DNA of 64,000 nt from NCBI GenBank assembly GCA_002786065.1, contig NHNY01000021.1, positions 248,001 to 312,000 of the forward strand. Reading direction: 5' to 3'. The translations under genes and the position numbers were made by a program. Position 1 is the stretch's first letter. Every line of letters begins with the position of its first letter. The stretch is from Microcyclospora pomicola. Its lineage: Eukaryota; Ascomycota; Dothideomycetes; Capnodiales. A model generated the notes under the pieces. That model was not told the origin of the DNA and made no database searches. It was given only the letters and a program-made list of their open reading frames with translations. Shown here piece by piece: positions 34,685 to 45,676 of this stretch.

Positions 34685-35076
34685 GTTAATTGATCGTGTA
34701 TAGCAGACAGCGTCATGACACGATGTCAGATAACCACGAGGAAAGGGTTGTAGAGGCAATCGGGGAGAAGAAGAAAGTGGATGCTGGGTCCTTGAGATGG
34801 AATGGCACAGTGGAGTGTGTTGTAAGAGCAGCCATGGAGTGCCACATGATGAGGGTCACCCTAAGGCATAACATTTACGCCTGCTCGCGATTCAGCGCTG
34901 TGCATCATACTTCGTCTATTGCTCATTTACCATCCTTGATCTACTCAGCTGTCCACAGAGTGCAGACAGTACAATAGTCGTTGTCATACCATGCTGTCGT
35001 TAAGCGTGCCCGTCGCTATGCAATGCTCGTCCCATCCTGCCTTCTAACCCGTACTTTCCAGCCCAAGAAAACAGGA
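34685..35076. other. REC8 promoter region
   Basis: 392 bp between the REC8 start and the UBP6 stop, both genes on the minus strand. No TATA box or recognisable meiotic control element was found by eye. Confidence 0.5.
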
Positions 35077-36825
35077 TCAGATGGATGGCAGCTCCACCGC
35101 ACGATATAGAAGGATTAGTGCGCTGTGGGTCTCTCCACCACCAGCTAATGTCTCGATCTTCTCGCTGTCCACTTCTTGAACCTTGTCATCATTGAACCAC
35201 CACCATTTCCCGTCCTCTGCCTTGCCATCCTGGCTAGTCTTCTTCACATACGCAGTGTAGTGACCGGAGTCTGCGGAAGAGCCTTGATGGGTGACCACAC
35301 CACGAAGCTCGTACAGGCCAGTCTGATTCGCAGCCTCATCCTTCTTCAGCTCCGGATCAACATGACTAAGCAAATCTTTCTTGGCAGCCAGGATCGATTC
35401 GGCTTTCTCCTTTTCGATCTCTTCGTCCGTCTTGAAGACTTCTGCGGTGCCACCCATCTTGGTATCTTCGGTATCCTTCTTCTCGGCGGCGAGGTCTCCC
35501 TCCGTGGCTGGACCTTTAGCCTTAAGCTCTCGCTCCTTCTCCTTCTCCTTCAGCTTCTGAAATGGTTCGTCACTCCGCACCTTGCCTTCCGAGCCGACCG
35601 CTGCCTCCATCTCCTTGCGCATCCTCTTCTGTCGCTTCTTCTGCCGCTCAACATCCTCCTCCTCTTTACGCACTTCACGAATACGGTCACGGACTGGGAT
35701 CAGTTTCTTCTTTAGGTCCTCCGTACAAAACTCCGTAATGTCAATTTCGTGCTGGAAGGTCACCTTGCGAAGGATCTTGGCTTTCTTCTGCGTATCCTTC
35801 CTCCAGAAAAATCGAACAAGATGGATGGGCAGATAGCGTGGCAATCTTGAGATCCTCGAAGAACGCGTAAACGTAGCAGTACGATCCAGGCTATCAGAGT
35901 GTTTCTCTAGCTTCTCGTTCAGCGCAATGCTGATGCCCTCTCTCAGATGGTTAGTCTCAGCATTGATGTTACACTTGAGGTCCGTGAAGTTATCACTGCT
36001 GACCACAGCGTCCTCATCCGGCGCATCGTCGCAAGAAGTCGTGACGTCGAACTTTCCACCCATGTACTGTTCCACCCAGCTCTGAAAGCCTTCCTTCTGA
36101 GGGTCCGACACTTTCAGTGACTCGTGGAGCGTATGTACGAGCTGTGACCATACTTCCTCGGCATCTTGCTGTGCGTACCCATGACCACTCTTCGCCGGCT
36201 CCGCGAACTGCGGAAACTTCTGCCGTAGCGACGTGAGGAACATAATCGGGGGGAATCCTTGTTGCGTGCCGCTCATTTGTTGATAGAGATCTCGCAATGC
36301 CGCCGTGAGATCGCTGCCACCACCCAATCCTCCAATGCCATGCTGCGCCAGCTGATCAGGAGAGAACAGCGAGCTTGACGCAGCCGCTGCTCGTCCGGGG
36401 GCCGGTGTCTTGTAGTCCTTCAGCCGATCTTGCAGTTCCGGTATCAACCTTAACGTTTGTAAAGTCGCATTGGCGTAGCAGGTGTTGCCCTGGTTCTGCA
36501 AGCCCGCTGGAATTGCTCCCTCCAGCTTCGCCAGCTCCGCTTCCGTCATATCCTCCGCGAACTTGATCTTCTCTCGTGGGATGTCCATGATGACGTCTGC
36601 GGATGGTGCTCCAAACAACGTAAGGATGGCCCCGGCTTTAAGACCGAGCGAAGAAAGCGGCGTGTCATCTTTGATCTGTTTGCCCTTGGCAATGATCTTC
36701 TGGTTTTGAGGTTCGACGTTGGTCAATGAGAAGAGCTGGAGTTTCAGTTCCTCGCCGCTGGAGGAAGTGTCGACATCGACATCGTAAACGTTTTTTTGGT
36801 GCTTGACCTTGATAGCGACCGCCAT
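35077..36825 (-). CDS. UBP6: Proteasome-associated deubiquitinase Ubp6/USP14
   Basis: Cysteine protease that trims ubiquitin chains on the 26S proteasome base. A single exon of 582 residues. The ubiquitin-like domain that docks on Rpn1 covers about 1-75 (MAVAIKVKHQKNVYDVDVD to LKAGAILTLFGAP). The USP domain begins near 106, with catalytic Cys116 in NQGNTCYANATLQ; the catalytic His is in SADSGHYTAYVK near the end, and the final Asn/Asp box is in WWWFNDDKV. A charged helical insert rich in Lys and Glu lies at about 370-490 and is typical of the family. Upstream at 36891-36897 there is a GTGGCAA that resembles the core of the Rpn4-type proteasome element. Confidence 0.95.
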   Translation of the reverse strand: MAVAIKVKHQKNVYDVDVDTSSSGEELKLQLFSLTNVEPQNQKIIAKGKQIKDDTPLSSLGLKAGAILTLFGAPSADVIMDIPREKIKFAEDMTEAELAKLEGAIPAGLQNQGNTCYANATLQTLRLIPELQDRLKDYKTPAPGRAAAASSSLFSPDQLAQHGIGGLGGGSDLTAALRDLYQQMSGTQQGFPPIMFLTSLRQKFPQFAEPAKSGHGYAQQDAEEVWSQLVHTLHESLKVSDPQKEGFQSWVEQYMGGKFDVTTSCDDAPDEDAVVSSDNFTDLKCNINAETNHLREGISIALNEKLEKHSDSLDRTATFTRSSRISRLPRYLPIHLVRFFWRKDTQKKAKILRKVTFQHEIDITEFCTEDLKKKLIPVRDRIREVRKEEEDVERQKKRQKRMRKEMEAAVGSEGKVRSDEPFQKLKEKEKERELKAKGPATEGDLAAEKKDTEDTKMGGTAEVFKTDEEIEKEKAESILAAKKDLLSHVDPELKKDEAANQTGLYELRGVVTHQGSSADSGHYTAYVKKTSQDGKAEDGKWWWFNDDKVQEVDSEKIETLAGGGETHSALILLYRAVELPSI

Positions 36826-37404
36826 GACTGTGGATTATTGCTCAGACACGGAAGAGTGACAAGAGAACAAATGAAAGCAATGTTGTGAAAGTGGCAAGCT
36901 AGAAACAGTACTCCACCATCGAAGCAGGCCACAGTTGTGACGAATGTTCCACAAGCACTGGCACGAAATGGAAGGTATGCCGATAATGCCTTTATCACGT
37001 GATATATCTTCACATGCAAAATTGAGGTCAAATCTGTGACCTTTCGACTTGCATGAACAGTCTCAAGAACAGACAAGAGTACAGCTTAGAACAACGACTT
37101 CAATATGCAAGCGCTCGCTAGCAGAATGGAATACTCAATCGACCTCACGCTCTATCAGTCTATCTCGCAACATCACAAACCCTGTACCAAATCATGCCAA
37201 TAGATGCATCCCTCTCTGTATCGCAATCCGCATCCTCGTTTTCCTTTGACAAGGGATATACAAGTCTCAAACTCCACGGCGCCGCAACAGATGCATCTTT
37301 CCCACACATTAGAACCATGCTTGAAGAACGCCAACCCAACTTTGTCTTGATGTCTGCTTGCGCGTCGTCATACCCTAAGGTTGTATGCCCGATGGACAAA
37401 TTGT
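36826..37404. other. UBP6 promoter and eEF3 3' region
   Basis: 579 bp between UBP6 and eEF3, both on the minus strand. On the plus strand GTGGCAA lies at 36891-36897, 66 bp before the UBP6 start; it matches 7 of 9 positions of the yeast proteasome element GGTGGCAAA. The remainder shows no coding signal. Confidence 0.4.
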
Positions 37405-40400
37405 TTATGCATCATCATCAGTGTCAGGGGGATGCGGCGTGCCCTTGGGGCTGTTGAGCCATTCGATATGTCTCAGACGGCGACGAGTCTCGCGTTCCTT
37501 CTGCTGAGCACGTGTCATCTTCTTCTTTTTCTTCGCCCTGAACTTCATGTCATCACCACCCTCTGCCTCTGATTGTGCTCCAGAACCGATGGGAGTACCG
37601 TTGGTCGAGGGAGCGGCAGAAGAGACGTTGGAGGACGTGACCGCAGAGGAAGCAAGGGAGGATCCGGGACGAGAATCTTCGAACCGATCCAAGCTGACAG
37701 CAAGGTGGCCCTTCTGCGTGAGACGACCGGCATCGACGTGCCACTGCTCGGGACAGAGGGCACCCACGAACTCCTCGTTGTGGGAGATCATCACAACTCC
37801 ACCTTTGTAGTCGCGGATGGCAACAGCCAGACCACCGAGTGAGTCACGGTCCAAGAAATTGGTGGGTTCGTCCAATACAAGCAAATGAGGGTTGTTCCAC
37901 ATGGCGCCAGCAAGAACAACCTTCACTTTTTGACCTCCAGAGAGACCACTGATCTCGTTGTGGTTGGCAATCTCTGGGTCCAAACCAACGTCGTCGAAGT
38001 GCTTGGAAATGACCTTTGGCTCCAGTGATCGGAAACCAAGACCTTCACGACTTGCCTCGTGATCGTCGAATTCTTGAATGAGCTTCTGGAATCCTCGCTC
38101 GAGGAGGGTCTCACGCGAGATCATGGTGTTGTGCTTGGGGAGCCATCCAATCCACTTCACCTCGTACTGGAATGACTTCTTCCACTTCTGTCGACCAATA
38201 AGTGCTTCGACTTGGCGAGGACCTGTACTCAAATTAGTGGAGAGTTCTTGACGCTCAGCTGGAATCATGTCGCTAACTCACCTTTACCATCACCAATGTC
38301 GATGCGCACCTCCATCTGCTGCTTATCTGCGTCCGTCAGAACACGAGTCTGTTTCATGAGCACCTCACGATCGTCTCCATTAGCGTAACGCCATTGCAGG
38401 TACTGATTCGGTGTCTTTTCAAGATGCATCTCGACGTGCTCCAAAGCGTGCTGTTTGATGTAACCAATACGCAAGTTTGGGTGCTTCTCTACTTTGCCGG
38501 TTTGGGGAATGGTCTCGCCAGTCAAGACCTTGATGAGGGTACTTTTACCAGCACCATTGGGCCCGATGATGGCAACTCGACTGCTCAGGGTCAACGAAGC
38601 GGAGACCTCGAAAAGGTTGGGCTTTGAAGCACCGGGGTATGTGAACGTGCAATTCGTCATGCGTAAGATGGATCGAGTGTTAGACTTGACACCAGTCAAT
38701 ATACCAGGAGGTGGGAATTTGAATTGCACTTGCGACGAAGAAAGAGTGTAGTATGCCTTGGCATCAGGCTTTTGCTTGACAAACTCCGAAAGGTTACCAC
38801 GGTAGTGGATCAGCTTCTTGTTCTCGTAGTTGTAAATGTCGGTGCAGACTTCGTCGAGGAAACCAGAGTCGTGGGAAACGATGAGGGAAGTGATGTCGGT
38901 GTGGGTCTTGAGATAGTCCTGTAGCCACTTAACGTTACCAACATCAAGATGATTCGTAGGTTCGTCGAGCAGGAAAACATCAGCGCGCATCAACATGGCG
39001 CGAGCCAAAGCGAGCTTCATCTTCCAGCCACCGGACAAGCTGCCGACCTTTTGCTGTTGGCGACCTTCGGGCCCAGCGGTGAAACCGACCTCTTCCAGCA
39101 CAGCACCAATACGTTCTTTGCCTTCAGATTGCAATTCTGGATCCTGGAGACAGTATTCGAGGATGGTGAGATCTGCCGCTTCACCCTGGTTGTGCTCGAC
39201 GAAGCAAGTCCTGACTTCATCTTGCGGTGGGAATCCGTCAAGCTTTCCGCTTGCAATCGATCGCATCAAGGTCGACTTTCCGGCTCCGTTGCGACCACAA
39301 AGACCGTAGCGGTGGCCCTTCAACAACCGCAAGTTTGTGTGTGAGAGCAAGAGCATACCACCATAACCCAATGAGAATCTTGCGTTGACAATCTCGGTCT
39401 CTCCATCGTCTTCCCGCTCCGGCACACCAAATTTGCGAGTATCCTCGGCCACGTAAAATTGATACACGGCTTCGGCAACAGCGTTGGCCTTGTCACCATC
39501 CATCAAGGACTGCAGATACAGTGCCAAGTTGCGCTTGATGCGTGGGATCGCACGCTGGTTGGCATCTTCAGCGATGATCTCTCCGATGTAGACCTTGGCG
39601 ACAGCCCACAAATCCGAGTCGCCCGGGTAATTGAGCAGACCGCCATTTGCCTTGATCTCCTTGTCAACCACTGCCACCACATCTTCCGGCTTTGCCTTCT
39701 CGATGACATGCAGAGTGGAGTCTCCATTCTGCTCACCCATGGCCTTCTGAATGACATCCAAAGCTCTTTGACCGATCTCGCGGACCTCTGGTAGTGATGC
39801 ACGATCACGCACTGACTGTACACCAGGCTTGAGCTTCGGCAAGAACGTTCTGGCCTCGATGGGATCATGAACGAGCTTGGTCAAGTTCTCCACGACTACC
39901 ACGGTTTGGCGAAGGACTTCTTGTGTAGTCGTAGGAGTGTTGAGGGAACGCTCCAACAGTGGGGTGAGTAATGCCAAAACTGGCGAGGTGACAACAGTCA
40001 CGAATGTCGTCTGGCTCAACGCGTGAATGGCTTTCCTTTGCGACTCGGTACTGGGGTCCTCCATACTCTTGATCAAGAGGGGTATCCGTGGAGCGACATC
40101 GTCGTTCTGTAGCAACGTGGTCAAGCTGTTCATGGATTTGATGGCCTGCTTGGCGACCTCGGCTTTCAGATCGTGCATTCCAGCCTCAACGACTGGAATC
40201 AGTCTCTCGAGCTTCTTGCCCATGGCTTCTCTGAGCACATCTTTGTCTGCCTCAACCTCTTCGCTCTCCATGCCAATCTTTGCCTTGTCCGCCATGCGGC
40301 CGATCAGCTCAAACGCGCCAACGGTTCCCTGCCATTTGCCCGTGCTCTTTCCAAGGTACTTAAGTAGTGCTGGAAGAAGTCCAAACACCTTAGCCTCAGG

Positions 40401-40844
40401 CGACAAGTTGTTGAACAGAGTGTCCAAAGCATAACGAGCCCCCTCTTTCACGGCGCTAGCTTTGTCGGCGAGTGCGTCGAGAGCACAGGGTACAACAGCC
40501 GGCTCTTGTACCAAGAAAATCGCCTCACTGAGCTTTGCCTTTGGGAGGAAACGTTCGAAGATCGCGCCAAGAGCGAACATAGCGCCCTCTCGTCGCTCCG
40601 GTTTCTTCTTGTCTCCTGCAGCTTTGAGCAGTTCGGGAAAGATCCCGTAAGCCGCAAAGCCCCTCACGCCGACGCTGTTGAGCAGCATGTCGGTGAGACT
40701 GTACGAGGCATCCAAGGACTCTTGGGAGGTCTTGGAGGTGTAGATCGTCTCTGTGATACTCGCTACGTCTTCCGGCGTAGGAGCAGCACTCTTGCTGGTG
40801 ACCATGATTTGTGGAGCCATAGGAGGCGATTCGCTGTGGGGCAT
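37405..40844 (-). CDS. TEF3: Translation elongation factor 3 (eEF3)
   Basis: Fungal ribosome-bound ATPase that helps eject tRNA from the E site. Exons 40844-38282 and 38222-37405 (59-bp intron; junction DIGDGKG/PRQVEALIG) give 1,126 residues, somewhat longer than the yeast protein (about 1,044). HEAT repeats fill about 1-330, then a four-helix bundle. ABC1 has Walker A GRNGAGKST near 516, with LSGGWKMKLALARA and LLDEPTNHLD. ABC2 has GPNGAGKST near 760 and contains the chromo-like insert (KKSFQYEVKWIGW), followed by LSGGQKVKVVLAGAM and LDEPTNFLD. The C-terminal tail carries a Ser-rich linker and a poly-Lys ribosome-binding segment (KFRAKKKKKMTRAQQKERE). The start could also be the ATG eight codons downstream. 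Strong constitutive expression is expected. Confidence 0.95.
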
Positions 40845-41668
40845 TGCCCGGCGTGTGGTGTTCTGTCGCCGTAGACCCTGCTTGCTCGAGACGAAGGGTA
40901 TTTCTCTTGTCCTCGAAGTCTCTTCTTGCGAGTCCCTGTTCCTGCAGCAAGAAAACTTGCAGGATCAGCAGCTGAAAGCACCCGGATTCCGGCGCGCGAG
41001 CACAGCAAAGTGTTCAGCAGATCAGCCTCTTTCGTAGGTTATATATTTTGCAAATTAGGTGACTCGAGCAGAAATCGGCCAGCCCGCAGTCACTCTGAAA
41101 GGATGTAAGAGGAAGAAAAGTGGTAGGGGAGGTGTATCTTCAGCCCAACGAGTTTTCTTTCTCTCAGCGGGCAGAAAATCTCCCGCAAACAGCCCACCAA
41201 GAGATTGATCTCGTCAGACCCTGCTACCCAATCGAGCTTAGCACGTTTTCGATGCTCCCGCACCAATAGCGAGTTGGTGATTGGCGATCTCACGTGCCTC
41301 GGGGTTATTGGCCTGCATGTGCTTCTCGACAAGCACAGGTCTACATACATACCACTATGGCATCAATAGGCATGTTCAAGATTATATAGACGAAAATTAG
41401 TCCCATGATCGGTCTGGATACGAATTGAGATGGACTCATCATTAACAATCAAATACACCTAACATGTCTTCGCCTACAGGAAAGACGAGTATGCTGCTCG
41501 ATAAAAGCGAAACTCCTCCCAGTGACCCATCCCGGATGATGTACAAAACAAGACGCTTTGCCTGTACTATGCGGAAAGAAGAACATGAAACGCCAACATC
41601 GGCTGCCCAAATCTGGTGAGATTCACCATATCGAAGACAAGAGACGAATCATCACGGCTTTGGAAGCT
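40845..41668. other. eEF3 promoter and glucokinase 3' region
   Basis: 824 bp. The part next to 40845 is the eEF3 promoter and leader; a GT...AG-type leader intron is possible but cannot be fixed by eye. No further gene is seen. Confidence 0.45.
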
Positions 41669-43370
41669 CTAAAGCCTCATTCTGATAGCTGTGTTCAGGT
41701 AATCGATCACACCAGCTAAGTATCCTGCGCTGCCCCCGGAGGCTCGTGAAGCTAAGGTGAAGAACATGTCAGTACAGGCTTATCGGAGTGTAGGCAGTGG
41801 TTGAATCCTTGGATGATAGAAGCGACATACCTTGTCCTTTCGAGACTTGGTCTGCGACGAGGGCAATCAGTGCAGCACCGACACCACTGCCATCCTTTGC
41901 AATCCCGATGCGAATCCTTTTCTCACCCATCGGTCCAATCTGCGGGATCTCGCGAAGGGCCTCGCGAATATACTCTTCGAAGTTGGGGTAGAACTCTACC
42001 AACGATCCGTCTACGCCGATGTCAACAATATTATCATCGTTGACTTCAAGGTTAGTGTTGCTTGTTGTCGCCACATCCGAGGGCGCATCGAGCCGACCAG
42101 TCGCGATGACGATGGCGGCGATTGCGACTGCGGAAAGTCGTGCGGCGCGTTTACCCACAGCCGAAGCGATAAGCCTGACAGCCTCAGCGTCCTCAGCTGA
42201 CGGCGCGGAAACACCATACTCGCCGTCAAGAGTCTGGCGTGTTAGGCGAAGACCTTGAGAGTTGTCTCCAGAGGTGATGGAGAGGAACGACGTGTCAAGA
42301 CCCCACTGATCCCAAAGTTTCGAGTCGCTCTGAATGCTCGTGGTACTATGTATGTCATTCTGGTTGCTATGTTCATCGGAGAACAGTGGCACAGCAGGAT
42401 CTTTGACTAGAGAGATCAGTGCTCGTCGAAGAATCTCGCCCAGAAACATTCCAGAAACACGTTTCTCGAACATCTGAATGCCTGGGTTGACAGAGTCACG
42501 GTCAAGGTCGGCATCGTATTTCGTCTTGGGTAGAACCGAAAGCTGGTTGTCAAAGCTGCCCCACTCTGTGTTGATGATCATGTCTCCTGTAACTTCGTCT
42601 GCATTACTGCTCGATGTCTTCTGTAGCTTTGTGACTTTGCTCAACTTCTCGACGTATGCACCATTAGTGCCAGTGCCAAAGATGGCACCCAGGAGCGTCC
42701 CAGTCTTACCAGGACTAGTGTATGACCGAGCCATCAGTGTTCCAACAGTATCATTGACAAGCGCTGCCACACGGACAGGCAGACCCAACGCATCGATTTC
42801 ATGTTGCAGCAGTGCACACACATCCTTACCCACTGTGTCGTGGATGTCGAAACCTTTTGTCCAGCGAATGAGCGTACCTTTGTTGATGCCGGATTGCTGT
42901 ACTGGGAAAGAGAAGGTGAAACCCAAGCTGAAGATCTCTTGGTCGCGCGACCCACGCGGGAAGTTTGACCTTTGCTCCATGTGCGAGGCATACTTGTCGC
43001 CGTGGTGTGTCTTTAAGAACGATTCGATTTGCTTCGCCAGGAAGCCGAACAGTTCATGGCTGGTCTTGGCCACCATCAGCGCCTTGGGAATGGCTACTTT
43101 AGTCTGTGTGAGTGAGAACGTGCTGTTGCCGTGTAGTTGTATGCTACACACGCGGAAGTTGGTCCCGCCCAGATCCACTGCCATGTACAGACCCTTCTCA
43201 GTTCCGTTGGGCACAGCTGTGACATATGTTGGTATCTGGCTCATGGGTGCACCGTCCCTGGTGAGACCCTCATTCATCTGACGAACGAACTCTTCCACGC
43301 CACGGTTGACATCCTCCTTCTTGTATTCGAACTCCGCCGCAACGCGTTGAGCAGCCGCAGCGAGAGCCAT
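41669..43370 (-). CDS. GLK1: Glucokinase/hexokinase
   Basis: ATP-dependent glucose kinase for the first step of glycolysis. The canonical start is the ATG at 43370 (MALAAAAQRVAAEFEYKKEDV), as in ascomycete glucokinases. The phosphate-binding loop is DLGGTNFRVCSIQ; the sugar-binding segment is FTFSFPVQQSGINKGTLIRWTKGF; catalytic Asp is in LVNDTVGTLMA; next come GAIFGTGTNGAY and the adenosine motif GSGVGAALIALVA. The continuous frame stops at 41769, but a strong intron (GTATGT donor after 41831, CTGAC branch, TTAG acceptor before 41751) would change the tail to one ending at 41669, for 540 residues; I prefer the spliced form. The frame is also open for 148 codons upstream of the ATG (separate entry). 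Confidence 0.88.
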
Positions 43371-43814
43371 GCTACGCGGTGACTTGTTGTAAAGGCTTCC
43401 GGTGGTGTGGATCGGCTGCACGCGGCAGTAAAGGTCTTGTATGAAAGGGTTGTAAGTTGGCAAGGGACAGGATAGCGGTGGTGTAGACGATGATCCGAAG
43501 ATGTAGTCGCGAAGCTGTGATTGGAACGAGAATTGGATCACAACGATAAGCACACAGAGGACTGGGACCCAGATGCGACTAGGAAGTGCCCAAGAAGCAA
43601 AAGATGTTTTGCCGTGTAGCTCACGTAAGAATGGAAGCTCTTCGGCGTCGTTGTCGTAATTCTCCCCGTCTGCTGCACGCGTGCAGGACGAAGCTCTCGA
43701 CGGTGCGGCCGGGACGGATTTCGACCGATAATGACGGCTGGAGTGGTGAGAGGAGCCGTGCGAAGATGCCAGCTTGAGGATGGGTGAGGTAGATATTGGA
43801 CACTGAAGGCTAGA
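43371..43814 (-). other. In-frame 5' extension of the glucokinase frame with a membrane-like segment
   Basis: From the glucokinase ATG the same frame is open upstream for 148 codons, up to a TGA at 43815-43817, with no ATG in it. It reads like protein: Ser/His/Arg-rich, then an acidic stretch (DGENYDNDAEELPFLRELHG), then a hydrophobic helix (IWVPVLCVLIVVIQF) and a polar linker to the ATG. If an upstream ATG is spliced in, or a near-cognate start is used, it would give a membrane-anchored kinase. It could equally be a leader that happens to be open. No upstream exon with convincing splice sites was found. Confidence 0.35.
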
Positions 43815-45676
43815 TCACGACGAGCAGAGGCTGGATGATCCCCAAGTTGAAGGTAGAGAGGTCGGCCGGACTGACGAGACGGTGGAGATGCAAAGCTGAG
43901 AAGTCGTTGAAGCAAATACAGTACCAACCAAGCTACTTCCCCGCAATTCTGGAACAGGCCAAGTCTCAATGCCACGAGGCGATACCGTACATGCCATGTC
44001 ATCAAAGTATCAATGTTACCGATCACATCTACATCCACCCGACCCATCCGCTCTGTGCTATGGGAATGACACGTTGGAGACACTGAGATGATGCTGCGCG
44101 ACCTCGTACAGCGATGCTTGGGCCTCCGTACAGTACATCGGAGTCCTGCGGTTGAGGAAAAAGCAAGTTTCGATTTCAAAACCACCGTGTATCAGAAACT
44201 TTCTCCAAGCGTCGTCAATGGCGGACAAGAGCAGATCCTTTCGTCTGGTGGGAAGCCTACGGTTCTACTACGGCGACACTCAAGACACTAACGTACCCAA
44301 TGCACACGCAATGATGTGTGCGGCTCTGCGGCGATGCTGGCCCGCTACCTAGTCCGCAAGGAGGAGCTTTTACTGTTACAAGGCGCCGAGCATCTTCGCC
44401 AGTTCACGCGGCCTCAGAAAAGAAGAATTCCAAGGTCGTTGCATTTGTACGACAGGGTGCCTGCACGGTCTCGTCATGTTCTCTGAATTGAATCCTTCCT
44501 CCCCAGGACGATCCACGCAAGAGCCTACTTACCTCTGGCGTCTTGATACTGAGCTGTTCTCTGCGGTGATGACGCCGAGTATTCTGATCTCACCTATGTA
44601 TTGCCTACCTTATCATGGACAGCCTGTATGGCAGAGAGTGCCTGACTGCACGGGAGCTTGCTTGTGAAGTCAACAAAGAGACACCCGCTGCGGCAGGCCA
44701 CCGCTGTACATACCGACAGTCTGCAAGCCTGCATTGACGACAGTAATACGGGCGCGCCTCGCACAGTGGGGTGAGGTAGAAATACATTAGTCTGTGGAAC
44801 GAAAGGGCGGTACTTTCGAACCACCGGTTACGGAATAAGGACAGCAAACAAGCCGGCAGCTGCCAGGAGAAAAGCGAAGGTCGGACTGCCCCACCTCACA
44901 CAGTCGTGACCGCGAAGTCAGCTCTGAGCTTTATCGCATCAACACAGGCTGGCAACTCCAGGATCTCCAGACAAACATGTGGGCCGCATCAACACGAAAG
45001 TGGTAGCTGATCGATTCGAGGTGGCTGGTGGGGCTGGCTGTGCCGCAGCGCCTCATGTGCTTAAAGGTGATTACCTGACCAGCCAGACTTCGCCGAGCCG
45101 TACAACATGTGTAGCAGCGTACGAGTCAAAGTCACAATAAGCATATGCCAAGCTCCTGCAGACTGGCAATCACAACTATTTCTTCATGTGCTTTGGTCGC
45201 AAATCCCTAAACGCGCGTCCAGAAGACATAGCAAGCATGCCTTTACAGTCATGATAAAGCAAGCTTCCGCCCTGTCGAGTCCTGGGTACATGGCGAAAGT
45301 GAATCTCGACCTCGGACTTTCTGCCGTGGTGATACATCACCCCTACATGTCACTTGCATGTAGCACCTAGGGTAACGCAAGGGTGCAAGACCCCGGTCAG
45401 GCGCCTCTCATAGAGTCCATTTTCCAAGTTATGTAATGTGCTGATTCCCGTTGTAGCGACTTCTTGTGCAGGTTGCATGCTGCTCACAGAAGCTTACAAC
45501 ATGGAGCGCCCGTGAGAAGTGTACAGCGCGTTGGTAATACTGCAACATTGGCCATGTCGCAGGATCCGTTCGATGAATCCCTTCTGCTAGTGTACATTGA
45601 ATCGACTGCTTGAGGCTGGCGAGAGCCCTGCGACTACACGAACATTCAGGTGACAAGGTCAAACTTGACGTGAAGT
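43815..45676. other. Intergenic region between divergent glucokinase and GT31 genes
   Basis: 1.86 kb with only short overlapping open frames, none with a recognised domain. I looked for tRNA-like T-loops near 44810-44830 and found none with a complete cloverleaf. Confidence 0.45.

Noticed and set aside
44740-44840. Possible tRNA T-loop (TTCGAA) near 44815
   Set aside because: No matching acceptor, D or anticodon stems could be drawn on either strand.
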